A stretch of DNA of 64,000 nucleotides from Cladocopium goreaui (lineage: Eukaryota > Sar > Dinophyceae > Suessiales > Symbiodiniaceae). Where the stretch lies: NCBI GenBank assembly GCA_947184155.2, contig CAMXCT020000441.1, forward strand, positions 83,266 through 147,265, given 5' to 3'. Of this stretch, positions 33,674-43,178 are shown in pieces. Every line of letters begins with the position of its first letter. Position 1 is the stretch's first letter. The notes beneath the pieces were generated by a model that was given only the letters and a program-made list of their open reading frames with translations, had not been told where the DNA came from and searched no databases. Position numbers and translations under genes: made by a program.

Positions 33674-33762
33674 GTAGTAGTAGCAGCAGGAGTAGGAGTA
33701 GGAGTAAGAGTAGTAGGAGTAGTAGGAGTAGTAGGAGTAGCAGGAGGAGTAGGAGTAGTAGC

Positions 33763-33804
<42 letters not shown>

Positions 33805-33815
33805 CGTCGTCGTAT

Positions 33816-33846
<31 letters not shown>

Positions 33847-34488
33847 GGTGGTGGTGGTGGTGGTAGTAGTAGTAGTACTAGTACTAGTACTAGTACTAGT
33901 AGTTGTAGTAGTAGTAGTAGTAGCAGGAGTAGTAGTAGTAGTAGTAGTAGCAGGAGTAGTAGTAGTAGTAGTAGTCGTAGTAGTAGTAGTAGTAATAGTA
34001 GTAGTAGTAGTAGCAGTAGTAGTAGGAGTAGGAGTAGTAGGAGTAGTAGGAGTAGTAGGAGTAGTAGGAGTAGTAGGAGTAGTAGGAGTAGTAGGAGTAG
34101 TAGGAGTAATAGTAGTACGGGTAGTAGGAGTAGTAGGAGTAGTAGTAGTAGGAGTAGGGGTAGTAGGAGTAGGAGTAGGAGTAGGAGTAGGAGTAGTAAG
34201 AGAAGCGGTAGCAGCAAGAGTAGTAAGTGGGAGATGGTCTCGGCAAGTGAGAATAATTGCGAAAATGGGTATCGGTTGGTATCGGTTGGGGTATCGGTGA
34301 GAATGGTGCGTGAATTGCGGCAAACAATATGTTTCGTGCTCTCCAAGAGAAAGCGAACTGAGGGTAGCTGTTTATAGCCCTGTTTGTAACCGTTGCTGTA
34401 GAAAAAAAGCACCCTACTGCAGATTATTGTGGGAACGTGTTGGAATCTAGGGGTATCGGTGTTGGGTCGTCCCCTATCGGTTGTGAAG
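33438..34488. repeat. Region bounded by a 25-base direct repeat
   Basis: GGGTCGTCCCCTATCGGTTG then TGAAG occurs at 33438 and again at 34464 in the same orientation, about 1 kb apart, with the trinucleotide array between. The right copy lies about 120 bases before the retrotransposon. It could mark a duplicated unit, slippage, or the ends of an unknown insertion. Confidence 0.65.
33514..34206. repeat. Long AGT/AGG trinucleotide array
   Basis: About 690 bases of AGTAGTAGGAGTAGTAGG type, with sub-blocks of AGC, GGT and ACT triplets. All forward and reverse frames stay open for hundreds of codons as poly-Leu, poly-Thr, poly-Val or poly-Tyr, so long frames here carry no evidence of coding. Confidence 0.95.
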
Positions 34489-34606
34489 GTTTCATGAAGG
34501 CAAGCAAAGTTCAAGGCAGCTCTCTACTACTTTCAAAGGCTAATAATTTTGTCGGATACTCATATATATATATATACACCGTATATATATATATATATAT
34601 ATATAT

Positions 34607-34922
34607 TGTGAATCATGCTCATTTCCCACCAGTGTCCTTGGCCATTTTCACTTGTTGCACCATGCCATGCACGTTCAGGTAACCAAAAGGGGCTGTCTCA
34701 TGCAGGCACGTGGCTCAGGAAGCCACTTGTTTTTCAGGAAGAGAGGCGGGTGGGAAAAGCCTTGACGCCATAGAACTGGCATTGGCCGTGGACGGCCGTT
34801 AGTAGCTTGGGGGCTACTTGGAGCGTTTGTGGAAAAAGCAGCGAGGCCGCTGCACGAGCTTGAAGGTTGGGCGAAGAGGCTTCGCTTGGTGATTTGGAGT
34901 TGATATCCGCTGACCAATCACA
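34607..34922 (+). repeat. 5' LTR of the copia element
   Basis: Begins TGTGA and ends TCACA, a short inverted terminus typical of LTRs. 316 bases, matching 42863-43178 along its whole length by eye. A minus 80-codon frame inside it occurs in both LTRs and is taken as chance. Confidence 0.95.
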
Positions 34923-34923
34923 T

Positions 34924-34936
34924 TGGTAGCGGAGCC
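34924..34936 (+). promoter_or_regulatory. Candidate tRNA primer binding site
   Basis: TGGTAGCGGAGCC starts two bases after the LTR's final CA. TGG is the complement of a tRNA CCA end. The pattern resembles the initiator-Met sites of other copia elements (TGGTATCAGAGC) but differs in the middle, so the tRNA is not assigned. Confidence 0.6.
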
Positions 34937-35053
34937 CCCAGCAATCCAAACACGCTGGGGGCATCCGGGAACCTTTGGAAGTTTGCTTGGTGATCAGGTT
35001 TCAATTTTTGGCCTGTTGGGTTTTTCTTTGGATCCTGCGCTTACAACTCTGCA

Positions 35054-36988
35054 ATGGCTGGTGTCGAAGGTGCAGAAGCATCCACAAGCATCCCAAGTCA
35101 GCTAGCAATTTTAGTTCCGAGTTTCGACCCATCGAAGGATGACTTACAGGTGTACCAGCAGAAGATACAGCTGGTCTTAGCAGTTTGGCCTCCTGGAAAA
35201 CTGTCAGAGTTGATCACACGATTGATTTTGAACACATCAGGGTCAGCCTTTGCAAAACTCCAGTTACATCAGGAAGAGCTCTGTGTGAATGATTCGAAAG
35301 GTGTGAAACGCCTCATTGAACTCCTTGGAGGGCATTGGGGCCAAATTGGCCTTGAGAAAAAGTATGCCGACGCAGAAAGAGCTTTGTTCCAGTGCTCACA
35401 GAAGTCTGACGAGAGTCACGACTCTTTTCTGGCCCGCGCGGACATTCTGTGGACAAAGCTCAGAACCCAGAAGCTTCAGATAGAAGATCTGCAGGCTTAC
35501 ATCACACTGAGGGGATCGCTTCTCAGCAGCGAAGACAAGAAGCGAGTGATTCTGGAAAGTGATGCATCTCTAGAAGGGAAACTCACCATCGTTCGGGTCC
35601 AAGAGGCAATCAGACTTTTGGGAACCACGTTCTTTCAAGAGATGACAGGGTTGGCAAAGACTTCAGGAAAGACCAAAGTGTATGATCAAGTTCATGCCGC
35701 CATAGATGAAACCGAAAACCAAACTGAAGCTGATGACCCAGCTTTCACTGCCCAGCATGACGATGTACCGGAAGAAGAAGTAATGGAAGCTCTTATCGCC
35801 GAAGGCGATGAGGATGCATGTTTTGTGGCCGATTTCGAAAGTGCAGCAGCCGATTTACTTCAAGGTGATCCCGATCTTTCCTCGGCATTTTCAGCGTACA
35901 CTGAGGCACGGAGGAAGCTGAGTGAAAAGGTGAGATTCCGAGGTTTCTGGCCAGTTCAGAAAGGTCGGGGAAAAGGAAACAACAAGGGAAAAGGGAAATT
36001 CAAGAATCCATGGTCAGGCCGCAAGAGCTTGCAGCAGAGGATATTGGAAAGTAACTGTAGACTGTGTGGACGAAAAGGGCATTGGAAAAGTGAGTGCCCA
36101 ATGCGCAGTCAAAGTGCCTCTTCCAACACCGCAGCCTCTGCCCCAGTGACGCTCACTGTTGGAGCCCTCGCATCCATGGATGAAGTCATGCCGCTCGAGT
36201 TCATGAAGTTGCCAGAGGTGGATCCACCATCTACCCAGGACATCCGTAGTGCCACATCAATTTGTTGTGTACAGTCAGTTTTTTCCAATAGCGGTCAGTA
36301 CAAGCATGTCGAGAAGGCCCATTCTGATAACATGAGGGTAACTAGGGAGAGGATTAGAAGCTATGTTCAGGGTAACTCGGATAGCCATAATCCCAAAGTG
36401 ACATCCCTTGTGAGCAGGATTGAATCTCGCTTGCGTGCATCCGCCGTTGACAGCCGTGCCGAGCCCGGTGAATCTGAGAGAGCATCCGTCCCACCGGTTC
36501 CGATCCAAAGGAACGCCACCAAAGTTTCAAGCAAAGCATCCCTGGCACAAAGTGCCAATGCTGGTTTCTCCGAGATGGACAGTGCCGAAGCCTTATTTTC
36601 AACACATGATACGTGGGGAATAATAGATACGGGGGCGACCAAAACGGTTATCGGTAGTGAACATGTTCCAAGTTTTCTTCAAGGGTTGTTGCCGGAGATC
36701 AGAAAGCAGGTCAGAAGGTGCCGTTGTGATGTAGTGTTTCGTTTTGGGAACCAGGGGACCCTTAAATCAGAACACGCAATCATGGTTCCAGTAGGCGGCC
36801 TAGGCCTGAAAATCGCTGTGGTCCCAGGTGCCACACCGTTTTTACTCTCCAATACCCTGTTGAGAGCTCTTGGTGCAGTGGTTGACACCGCCACAAATGC
36901 CTTGGTCATGCCTAAACATGGTACCCAGGTCCAGCTTGCTTTGTCGCCCAAAGGTTTGTACCTGCTTGATTTAAACAAACTGATTTAG
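35054..36988 (+). CDS. gag-pro: Gag-protease polyprotein of the copia element (644 aa)
   Basis: Residues 1-330 form a Gag-like helical region (SKDDLQVYQQKIQLVLAVWP near the start). A basic stretch GRGKGNNKGKGKFKNPWSGR precedes the zinc knuckle CRLCGRKGHWKSEC at residues 335-348 (C-x2-C-x4-H-x4-C), which binds RNA. An aspartic protease follows with WGIIDTGATKTVIG; the catalytic Asp is residue 525. The Gag shell packages the RNA and the protease cuts the polyproteins. The next frame begins about 90 bases on in the same frame. Read-through or reinitiation, as used by some LTR families, cannot be told apart here. Confidence 0.9.
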   Translation: MAGVEGAEASTSIPSQLAILVPSFDPSKDDLQVYQQKIQLVLAVWPPGKLSELITRLILNTSGSAFAKLQLHQEELCVNDSKGVKRLIELLGGHWGQIGLEKKYADAERALFQCSQKSDESHDSFLARADILWTKLRTQKLQIEDLQAYITLRGSLLSSEDKKRVILESDASLEGKLTIVRVQEAIRLLGTTFFQEMTGLAKTSGKTKVYDQVHAAIDETENQTEADDPAFTAQHDDVPEEEVMEALIAEGDEDACFVADFESAAADLLQGDPDLSSAFSAYTEARRKLSEKVRFRGFWPVQKGRGKGNNKGKGKFKNPWSGRKSLQQRILESNCRLCGRKGHWKSECPMRSQSASSNTAASAPVTLTVGALASMDEVMPLEFMKLPEVDPPSTQDIRSATSICCVQSVFSNSGQYKHVEKAHSDNMRVTRERIRSYVQGNSDSHNPKVTSLVSRIESRLRASAVDSRAEPGESERASVPPVPIQRNATKVSSKASLAQSANAGFSEMDSAEALFSTHDTWGIIDTGATKTVIGSEHVPSFLQGLLPEIRKQVRRCRCDVVFRFGNQGTLKSEHAIMVPVGGLGLKIAVVPGATPFLLSNTLLRALGAVVDTATNALVMPKHGTQVQLALSPKGLYLLDLNKLI

Positions 36989-37075
36989 GCGGGTTGTCAA
37001 GAGAAAGATGCCTCCAGGGTTGCTGAAACTTTTGCACAAGACAGCATCGCCGAAGAAAGCAAAATATCGGAATCA

Positions 37076-40000
37076 ATGGGTCGAGAGGAAGATGTTCAGA
37101 AGGTCGTCACAGGTTCAAAGGTGAAAGTCAGCTCGTCAGCCGAAACTCAACATCACATGTCATGCCAAGAGACCGTTTTGAAATCAACCAACATGCCGAA
37201 CAGCATCATGTCCACGTCATGCAATTCAGAAGATGATCAATCCAAGTTTGTACAGAATCCGAAAGACCATCAGCCTCAAAGCAATCCCGTCGTGTCCCAA
37301 GTGATCGCATCGTGTGAACGTCATGAGCGAGTGGACCCACCGTCTCCAGAAGGTCCAAGCAGTCCTCTCACCCAGAGAGGAGGAAGCCATCGATCACATC
37401 CCACTGTCAGCTCTGAAAGAAGAGAGAATGTCATTTGGCAAAACCCACGTCGGAAAGACCTACATGGAGGTGTGGACGTCGAGCCCGGAGTGGACCAAGT
37501 GGTTCCTTCAACATTACGAGTCCAGCAAGAAGTTGTCCCATCGAAAAATGATTCGATTCATCAAGTTGATGATAGAGGAGACAGAGACTCATGGAGAAGG
37601 AGTTCAACAATCACCAGTGCCACCCGCCAGTCATGCCACTCCCAAGGTCATGATGACACGTCCCAAAGCCAAGGCAATGCCGATGACATCCAGTCATCCC
37701 GGAGAGTCGACAGGTGTGGAAATCCCGTGGGTACCGTCGGAAGAGCAGTCCGAGATCCATGCTCTTCAGGCTCGCATGGGGAATCTGGAGAATGCCTTGC
37801 ACCAGATCCTGCAGCACTTGGTGCCAGAGCCGGTCGAGACCTTCCCGACGATGCCCATCGACGAGGAATGGAACGATCCCTGGAACAATTGATGGCTGAG
37901 ATGACTACATGCGACTCAGCTCTGACAGCAGGGGAGGTTGACACGTTTGGAGAATCCAACTTGAACAAAGAACGTTTGCAGTTTTGGAAAACAGTGGACA
38001 AAATTGAGAAAGAGATGAGCAACATCATTTCCCAAACCAGACCACTGGGTAAATCCATAGACTTGCTTGAAGTGTTCTGCAGTGAAGATAGCAACCTGAC
38101 AAATCAAGTAAACGCTCTCGGAGGGAAAGCCATGAGATTTGGACTCTGCCAAGGAGACCTGCAATCTGAAGAAGGCCGAGCCAAGCTGTTCCAGTTGATT
38201 GGAAGGCACCAGCCTAGAAATATTTGGATGAGTCCGGTTTGCAAACCCTGGTCATGTTGGTCACAGTTCAATAGTCAAAGATCCGTAGAAAGCTGGGACA
38301 AAATCCATGCTGAGAGACATGCCAGTCTCATCCAAGTAGCTCTTTGCCTTGCGCTGTGCCGATACCAAGTTCGTTTGCAACGCCATGTCCATTGGGAACA
38401 GCCCAAAGGATCCCTCATGATGTCCATTCCGTACGTGCAGGAAATTTTTAGGTATCTCAAACATGCATATCCAGACTTGTGTGTGGCCGGTGATTTGAAA
38501 GATCCTGTGAATCACATGCCCATGAAAAAGGGATTACATATCGCTACGTCTTCATGCAAGTTGTTTGATGAACTTGATTCCCTGCGTTGCCATGGACATC
38601 ACCAACATCAACAGATCGAAGGATCCACAAGAGCGTTTGGCCAAACAGTGTCCAGGTCGACATTTTCCGAATGGTATCCCCGCCGATTTGCCAGACGGGT
38701 AGCAAGAATCCTGATGAAGAATCAATATCCCAAAGAAAAACCTTTCAGCAGTTTATGCGATCCAGCATTGGTGTTGATTGATGCAGTCTGTGCAGCCGGT
38801 GAAAGGGAAGCCAAGCGCCAGCGAATGTCTGCCGGCCGTTCCAAGAAATCTCAGTCTGCAGACAGGCAATCCGACAGTGATCATATCCACAAGAAAACCA
38901 AGACCATGGGTGAAGATAAAGACACGTCGTCAAACACCGAAGCATGTCAGGAACCACCTGATCAAGTACATGAAATCATGCAGAAGATAGAAAAACTACT
39001 TCCCAGAGTAGGTCGTAAAGTTTTTGATCAGCCCGACATCAAGCAAGCCATGCAAGAGATGTTTCCTGAAAAGATAATCAAGTGTATTGTTGCATGTAAG
39101 GGAACGGAACGTACCTTGGCCCCACCTGAAGGTCTCAACAAAAGGGAAGCACCTTTTCGGCGAGCCATCATGAAACTTAGAAGCAATGGCAGTATCAGAA
39201 TGGAGCCAGAATGGGAGAAGCATGACACGTTGTCCCAAAGGAAAATCGTGCGCAAGTCACTGCCCTGTCGGGTCAATATAACTGTCTTTGCAGCCAATCC
39301 CATCACCACAGCAGCTCCATCGATGCCGCCAAAGAGCGATCCAAATGTACAGGCTGAAGCATCTCGGCTAGATGCAGGTGTCTCTTCCGAAACTGTTCCA
39401 GCAACCCAGGAAAAGCAGGAGACGCAGGAACCCGAGAGTAATCCGTTGGTTGCACCATCCTCTGAAGAAAGTGATGAAATAATCAAAAGGGATCCAGCAG
39501 TTTCCCAAATCTCGCAAGAGACACCAACATCAGCAGTACATGGTCCAAGATTCATGGCCTTGCCGAAGGAAGAACAGGCAATGATCAAGCGAGCCCATCA
39601 GAATCTCTGCCACCCGAGCCCAGAACAATTCAGTGCACTTTTGCGACAGCAGGGAGCTCGAACTGAACTCCAGCAGGCAGTGTTTGACTTGTCATGCCCG
39701 GTATGTGCCACCATGAAGAAACCAAAGATTGCCCGACCAAGCACGGTAAAACATGAATTGGACTTCAACGATAAAATCTTTGTAGATGGAATCACTTGGA
39801 CAAACAAGTCAGGGAGAAACTTTCATTTTTACCACATCATTGATCAGGCAACCAATTACCATGTGGCAGTTCCAGCACCGAGCAGAACCACCGAAAATGC
39901 CATCAGGTGTTTGTCCGAGGCATGGCTCATGTGGGCAGGGGCACCGAACATGATAGCAACAGACTCTGCAACGGAATTTCTCAGTGAAGCCTTTCAGAAT

Positions 40001-42835
40001 TTTCTTCAACGTCACGACATAAAGCCCGTGACCACTGCACCGTATGCCCACTGGCAGAATGGCCGGTGTGAACGCCATGGCGACATCCTTCAGCACATGT
40101 TATCCAAAGTAGATCTTGAGTATCCAGTAGAGACCTATGAAGACTTGCTACAAGCCCTGTTGCAATGTACCAACGCGAAAAACACTTTGAGTATTCGTAG
40201 AGGGTACTCCCCAGAAACACTAGTGTTTGGAAAATGCTCAAAACTACCTGGATCCCTATGCAGTTCTGAAGGATTTTCCTCTTTGACAAGTGCAGACCGC
40301 GAAGATGCTACAGGCATTGCTTTCAGGAGGAGTTTGGCATTGCGTGAGAAAGCTCGCACGGCCTTTCACCAGGCAGACAATGACATGGCACTCCGACGTG
40401 CATGCCTGAGACGGTCTCGTCCCAAGCGAGACGCCTATGAAGCTGGAGAATGGGTCATGATGTGGCAACCAAATCCGAAAGGTGGACATTGGTTCGGACC
40501 ACTTAAAGTGATCACTCAAGAAGACCAGCACTCAGTATGGGCCACACAAGGGGGAAAACTCCATAGAAGGGCACCTGAACACATCCGACCAGTTTGTTCA
40601 CATGAAGCTCGCCAGATACCCAGCAGTGACCAATCCGACAACATCCCTTCCAATAGTCCACTTTCGAACACCCTGCAAAGAATCACCAACCAATTTCAAG
40701 ACGATGATAATCCTCAAGAGATAACCAATCCAAGTCATGTGAATAATCCCAATCCAAATAATCCCCTCACTAATTTGCAATCCGATAATGCCAGCCAATC
40801 TCAAGAACAACCAGATGATGAACCTGAAGTTATTACCACACCAAATTCACAGAGTTTCCAGGAAGTCAATAACCCTGCAATAAACACTCCAATTCCAGAA
40901 CTTGAGGAAGGGGATGAATTGGTAACAACACACCTCCTATGTGTTGAAGATGAAGTCATGGTTGTGGATCCAATTGAGGACCCCTGTGCGTGGCGCTGTG
41001 AACTGGAACTCCCGAATGCCTTGTGCTCCAAAGACCTCGAATCCTGGTCACCAGATGACATCCTTCTGGCCACCACCGAAAAGAAACAACGCACAGAGGT
41101 AAAACTGTCCATGCTAACAGCTGAAGAACAACGAGCGTTTCAACATGCCAAAGAAGCTGAGGTGAATAATTGGTTGAAGACTGGAACAGTATGCAAAATC
41201 CTCAGACATAAACTTGCACCTGAACAAATTTCGAGATGCCGTTGGATATTAGTATGGAAGCCTTTGGATGGTCAATCAGGTAACTGCGCAGGCAATTCAA
41301 AGCTGGCCACTCACAAGCCCAAGGCACGTTTGGTGGTGTTAGGGTATATGGATCCAAAGCTCACTGAGGTACCAAGGGACAGTCCCACGTTGGGTCGACA
41401 ATCAAAAATGTTGATCCTTCAGCTGATAGCGTCCATGGGCTGGAACCTTGGATCCTTCGATATAAAGGCAGCATTTTTGCAGGGCAGACCGCAAAAAGAC
41501 CGAACCATTGGTCTGGAACCAGTAGCTGAACTTGCAAAAGCCATGAACCTTTCGAAGGACGAAATATGCAAGCTTGACAAGTCTGCGTATGGACTTATCG
41601 ATGCACCATTCTTGTGGTTCAAGACCCTACATGATGAACTGCTGTCCCTGGGGTTCATTGCATCTCCATTTGACCCGTGCGTTTTCTTGCTGAAGAATCC
41701 AGAGACTCAAAGACTCTCAGGAGTGCTTGGGATACATGTCGATGATGGCATACATGGAGGTGATGAATTTTTCCATCAACAGATATCCAAACTTGAACAA
41801 AAGTACCCATTCGGATCAAAGAAGTCAAACACTTTCACTTTCACTGGCATTGACCTTCACCAAAATACGGATAACAGCATTGAACTTTCCCAATCAAAAT
41901 ATGTAAGAAATATCAATCCCATTTCACTCACCACAGAAAGAAAAGCTGACGAGAATGCACCTGTGACCGACACTGAACGACATCTCCTGCGTGGCCTGAT
42001 CGGCTCGTTGCAGTATGCTGCGGTCCACACTCGACCGGATTTGGCAAGTTCCTTGAGCTTTCTTCAATCAGACATTAACAAGGCCACCGTTTCCACCTTA
42101 ATTGCAGCCAATAAAGCCCTTCACATTGCCAAGAAACATCATGATGTCACCATAAAAATACAACCCATCAAACCAAATGACCTGAGATTTCTTGCCTTTT
42201 CGGACGCTTCCTTTGCATCGAAGGTGAAACCTGAATCACATGCGGGGATGATAATCTTGGCTACCCATAAGGATATATCCCAAAACAAAGCTTGTCCCAT
42301 CAGTCCCATTTCATGGGGATCAAAGAAAATTCAGAGGGTTGTCACAAGCACTTTATCAGCAGAGACATCGGCTTTGTCTACAACCTTAGACCAGTTAACC
42401 TGGCTTCGTTTGTACTGGGCCTGGATCTTCGATCAAAGTATCAGATGGCAAAACCCTAGCGAAGTTTCAAATCTCCCTGAGGCCTTAACGGTTCCCACTA
42501 TGAAAGTTGATGAGAAGGATCTAGCCATAACAGACTGTAAAAGCTTGTTTGATCTCACCACACGAACAGCGGTTCCAAATTGCCAAGAATACCGGACCCA
42601 ACTGCAAGCCAGAGCCATCAAAGACATACTTGATGAAGGTATCCAACTGCACTGGGTTCACAGTGGGGCCCAACTTGCGGATGCACTTACCAAGACCATG
42701 GAAGCCACGTTCCTGCGTTCAACCCTCAAACATGGTTCATATTGTCTTCACGACATTGAGCAAGTGTTGAAGGAACGTGCCACCACTCGAAATCGAATCC
42801 GTTGGTTGAAAACCACTACTGAGGAAATGAGCTAA
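37076..42835 (+). CDS. pol: Pol polyprotein: methyltransferase-like domain, integrase, reverse transcriptase, RNase H (1919 aa)
   Basis: Residues about 325-520 form a cytosine-5-methyltransferase-like domain (LLEVFCSEDSNLTNQV, SPVCKPWSCWS, HWEQPKGS, WYPRRFARRVARIL). The integrase zinc finger is at about 840-885 (RAHQNLCHPS, CPVCATMKKP); its catalytic residues are D904, D963 and E999, a D,D35E arrangement. Reverse transcriptase has Asp in GSFDIKAAFLQGR (1462) and the HVDDGIHGG motif (D1556, D1557). RNase H has LAFSDASFAS (D1710), ITDCKSLFDL (D1820) and a C-terminal ADALTKTM. Together these copy the RNA into DNA and insert it. The first 250 residues are low-complexity and overlap another frame. 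Confidence 0.92.
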   Translation: MGREEDVQKVVTGSKVKVSSSAETQHHMSCQETVLKSTNMPNSIMSTSCNSEDDQSKFVQNPKDHQPQSNPVVSQVIASCERHERVDPPSPEGPSSPLTQRGGSHRSHPTVSSERRENVIWQNPRRKDLHGGVDVEPGVDQVVPSTLRVQQEVVPSKNDSIHQVDDRGDRDSWRRSSTITSATRQSCHSQGHDDTSQSQGNADDIQSSRRVDRCGNPVGTVGRAVRDPCSSGSHGESGECLAPDPAALGARAGRDLPDDAHRRGMERSLEQLMAEMTTCDSALTAGEVDTFGESNLNKERLQFWKTVDKIEKEMSNIISQTRPLGKSIDLLEVFCSEDSNLTNQVNALGGKAMRFGLCQGDLQSEEGRAKLFQLIGRHQPRNIWMSPVCKPWSCWSQFNSQRSVESWDKIHAERHASLIQVALCLALCRYQVRLQRHVHWEQPKGSLMMSIPYVQEIFRYLKHAYPDLCVAGDLKDPVNHMPMKKGLHIATSSCKLFDELDSLRCHGHHQHQQIEGSTRAFGQTVSRSTFSEWYPRRFARRVARILMKNQYPKEKPFSSLCDPALVLIDAVCAAGEREAKRQRMSAGRSKKSQSADRQSDSDHIHKKTKTMGEDKDTSSNTEACQEPPDQVHEIMQKIEKLLPRVGRKVFDQPDIKQAMQEMFPEKIIKCIVACKGTERTLAPPEGLNKREAPFRRAIMKLRSNGSIRMEPEWEKHDTLSQRKIVRKSLPCRVNITVFAANPITTAAPSMPPKSDPNVQAEASRLDAGVSSETVPATQEKQETQEPESNPLVAPSSEESDEIIKRDPAVSQISQETPTSAVHGPRFMALPKEEQAMIKRAHQNLCHPSPEQFSALLRQQGARTELQQAVFDLSCPVCATMKKPKIARPSTVKHELDFNDKIFVDGITWTNKSGRNFHFYHIIDQATNYHVAVPAPSRTTENAIRCLSEAWLMWAGAPNMIATDSATEFLSEAFQNFLQRHDIKPVTTAPYAHWQNGRCERHGDILQHMLSKVDLEYPVETYEDLLQALLQCTNAKNTLSIRRGYSPETLVFGKCSKLPGSLCSSEGFSSLTSADREDATGIAFRRSLALREKARTAFHQADNDMALRRACLRRSRPKRDAYEAGEWVMMWQPNPKGGHWFGPLKVITQEDQHSVWATQGGKLHRRAPEHIRPVCSHEARQIPSSDQSDNIPSNSPLSNTLQRITNQFQDDDNPQEITNPSHVNNPNPNNPLTNLQSDNASQSQEQPDDEPEVITTPNSQSFQEVNNPAINTPIPELEEGDELVTTHLLCVEDEVMVVDPIEDPCAWRCELELPNALCSKDLESWSPDDILLATTEKKQRTEVKLSMLTAEEQRAFQHAKEAEVNNWLKTGTVCKILRHKLAPEQISRCRWILVWKPLDGQSGNCAGNSKLATHKPKARLVVLGYMDPKLTEVPRDSPTLGRQSKMLILQLIASMGWNLGSFDIKAAFLQGRPQKDRTIGLEPVAELAKAMNLSKDEICKLDKSAYGLIDAPFLWFKTLHDELLSLGFIASPFDPCVFLLKNPETQRLSGVLGIHVDDGIHGGDEFFHQQISKLEQKYPFGSKKSNTFTFTGIDLHQNTDNSIELSQSKYVRNINPISLTTERKADENAPVTDTERHLLRGLIGSLQYAAVHTRPDLASSLSFLQSDINKATVSTLIAANKALHIAKKHHDVTIKIQPIKPNDLRFLAFSDASFASKVKPESHAGMIILATHKDISQNKACPISPISWGSKKIQRVVTSTLSAETSALSTTLDQLTWLRLYWAWIFDQSIRWQNPSEVSNLPEALTVPTMKVDEKDLAITDCKSLFDLTTRTAVPNCQEYRTQLQARAIKDILDEGIQLHWVHSGAQLADALTKTMEATFLRSTLKHGSYCLHDIEQVLKERATTRNRIRWLKTTTEEMS
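37314..37892 (+). CDS. Overlapping 192-codon frame in the 5' part of pol
   Basis: In a different frame from pol, this ORF reads SFGKTHVGKTYMEVWTSSPE, WTKWFLQHYESSKKLSHRKM and later MGNLENALHQILQHLVPEPV. Its composition is more protein-like than the pol frame over the same bases. It may be an accessory product or a sign of dual coding within the element. Function not recognised. Confidence 0.45.
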   Translation: MNVMSEWTHRLQKVQAVLSPREEEAIDHIPLSALKEERMSFGKTHVGKTYMEVWTSSPEWTKWFLQHYESSKKLSHRKMIRFIKLMIEETETHGEGVQQSPVPPASHATPKVMMTRPKAKAMPMTSSHPGESTGVEIPWVPSEEQSEIHALQARMGNLENALHQILQHLVPEPVETFPTMPIDEEWNDPWNN

Positions 42836-42862
42836 AAGCACAAAACTTTGAAGTTTTGGGAG

Positions 42863-43178
42863 TGTGAATCATGCTCATTTCCCACCAGTGTCCTTGGCCA
42901 TTTTCACTTGTTGCACCATGCCATGCACGTTCAGGTAACCAAAAGGGGCTGTCTCATGCAGGCACGTGGCTCAGGAAGCCACTTGTTTTTCAGGAAGAGA
43001 GGCGGGTGGGAAAAGCCTTGACGCCATAGAACTGGCATTGGCCGTGGACGGCCGTTAGTAGCTTGGGGGCTACTTGGAGCGTTTGTGGAAAAAGCAGCGA
43101 GGCCGCTGCACGAGCTTGAAGGTTGGGCGAAGAGGCTTCGCTTGGTGATTTGGAGTTGATATCCGCTGACCAATCACA
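42863..43178 (+). repeat. 3' LTR of the copia element
   Basis: 316 bases, TGTGA to TCACA, identical by eye to the 5' LTR. Preceded by a short purine-rich stretch (TTTTGGGAG) that may serve as the polypurine tract, and followed by ATATATATGG, the rest of the interrupted microsatellite. Confidence 0.95.

Larger units (their letters stand above)
34607..43178 (+). mobile_element. Ty1/copia LTR retrotransposon, looks whole, very young
   Basis: 8572 bases. Two 316-base LTRs flank a gag-protease frame and a long integrase, reverse transcriptase, RNase H frame. Integrase before reverse transcriptase defines Ty1/copia. I saw no difference between the LTRs, so the insertion is recent. It sits in an AT microsatellite, so the target duplication (ATATAT or shorter) is ambiguous. 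A cytosine-5-methyltransferase-like domain lies between protease and integrase. It runs on the plus strand, against the minus-strand host genes around it. I counted no evident breaks in the core domains. Confidence 0.95.

Noticed and set aside
33144-34514. 456-codon minus frame and similar long frames on both strands
   Set aside because: They run through the trinucleotide array and are poly-Leu, poly-Thr or poly-Val; a triplet repeat without stops opens all frames.
34675-34917. 80-codon minus frame, repeated at 42931-43173
   Set aside because: It lies inside the LTR and occurs twice only because the LTRs are copies; composition is not convincing.
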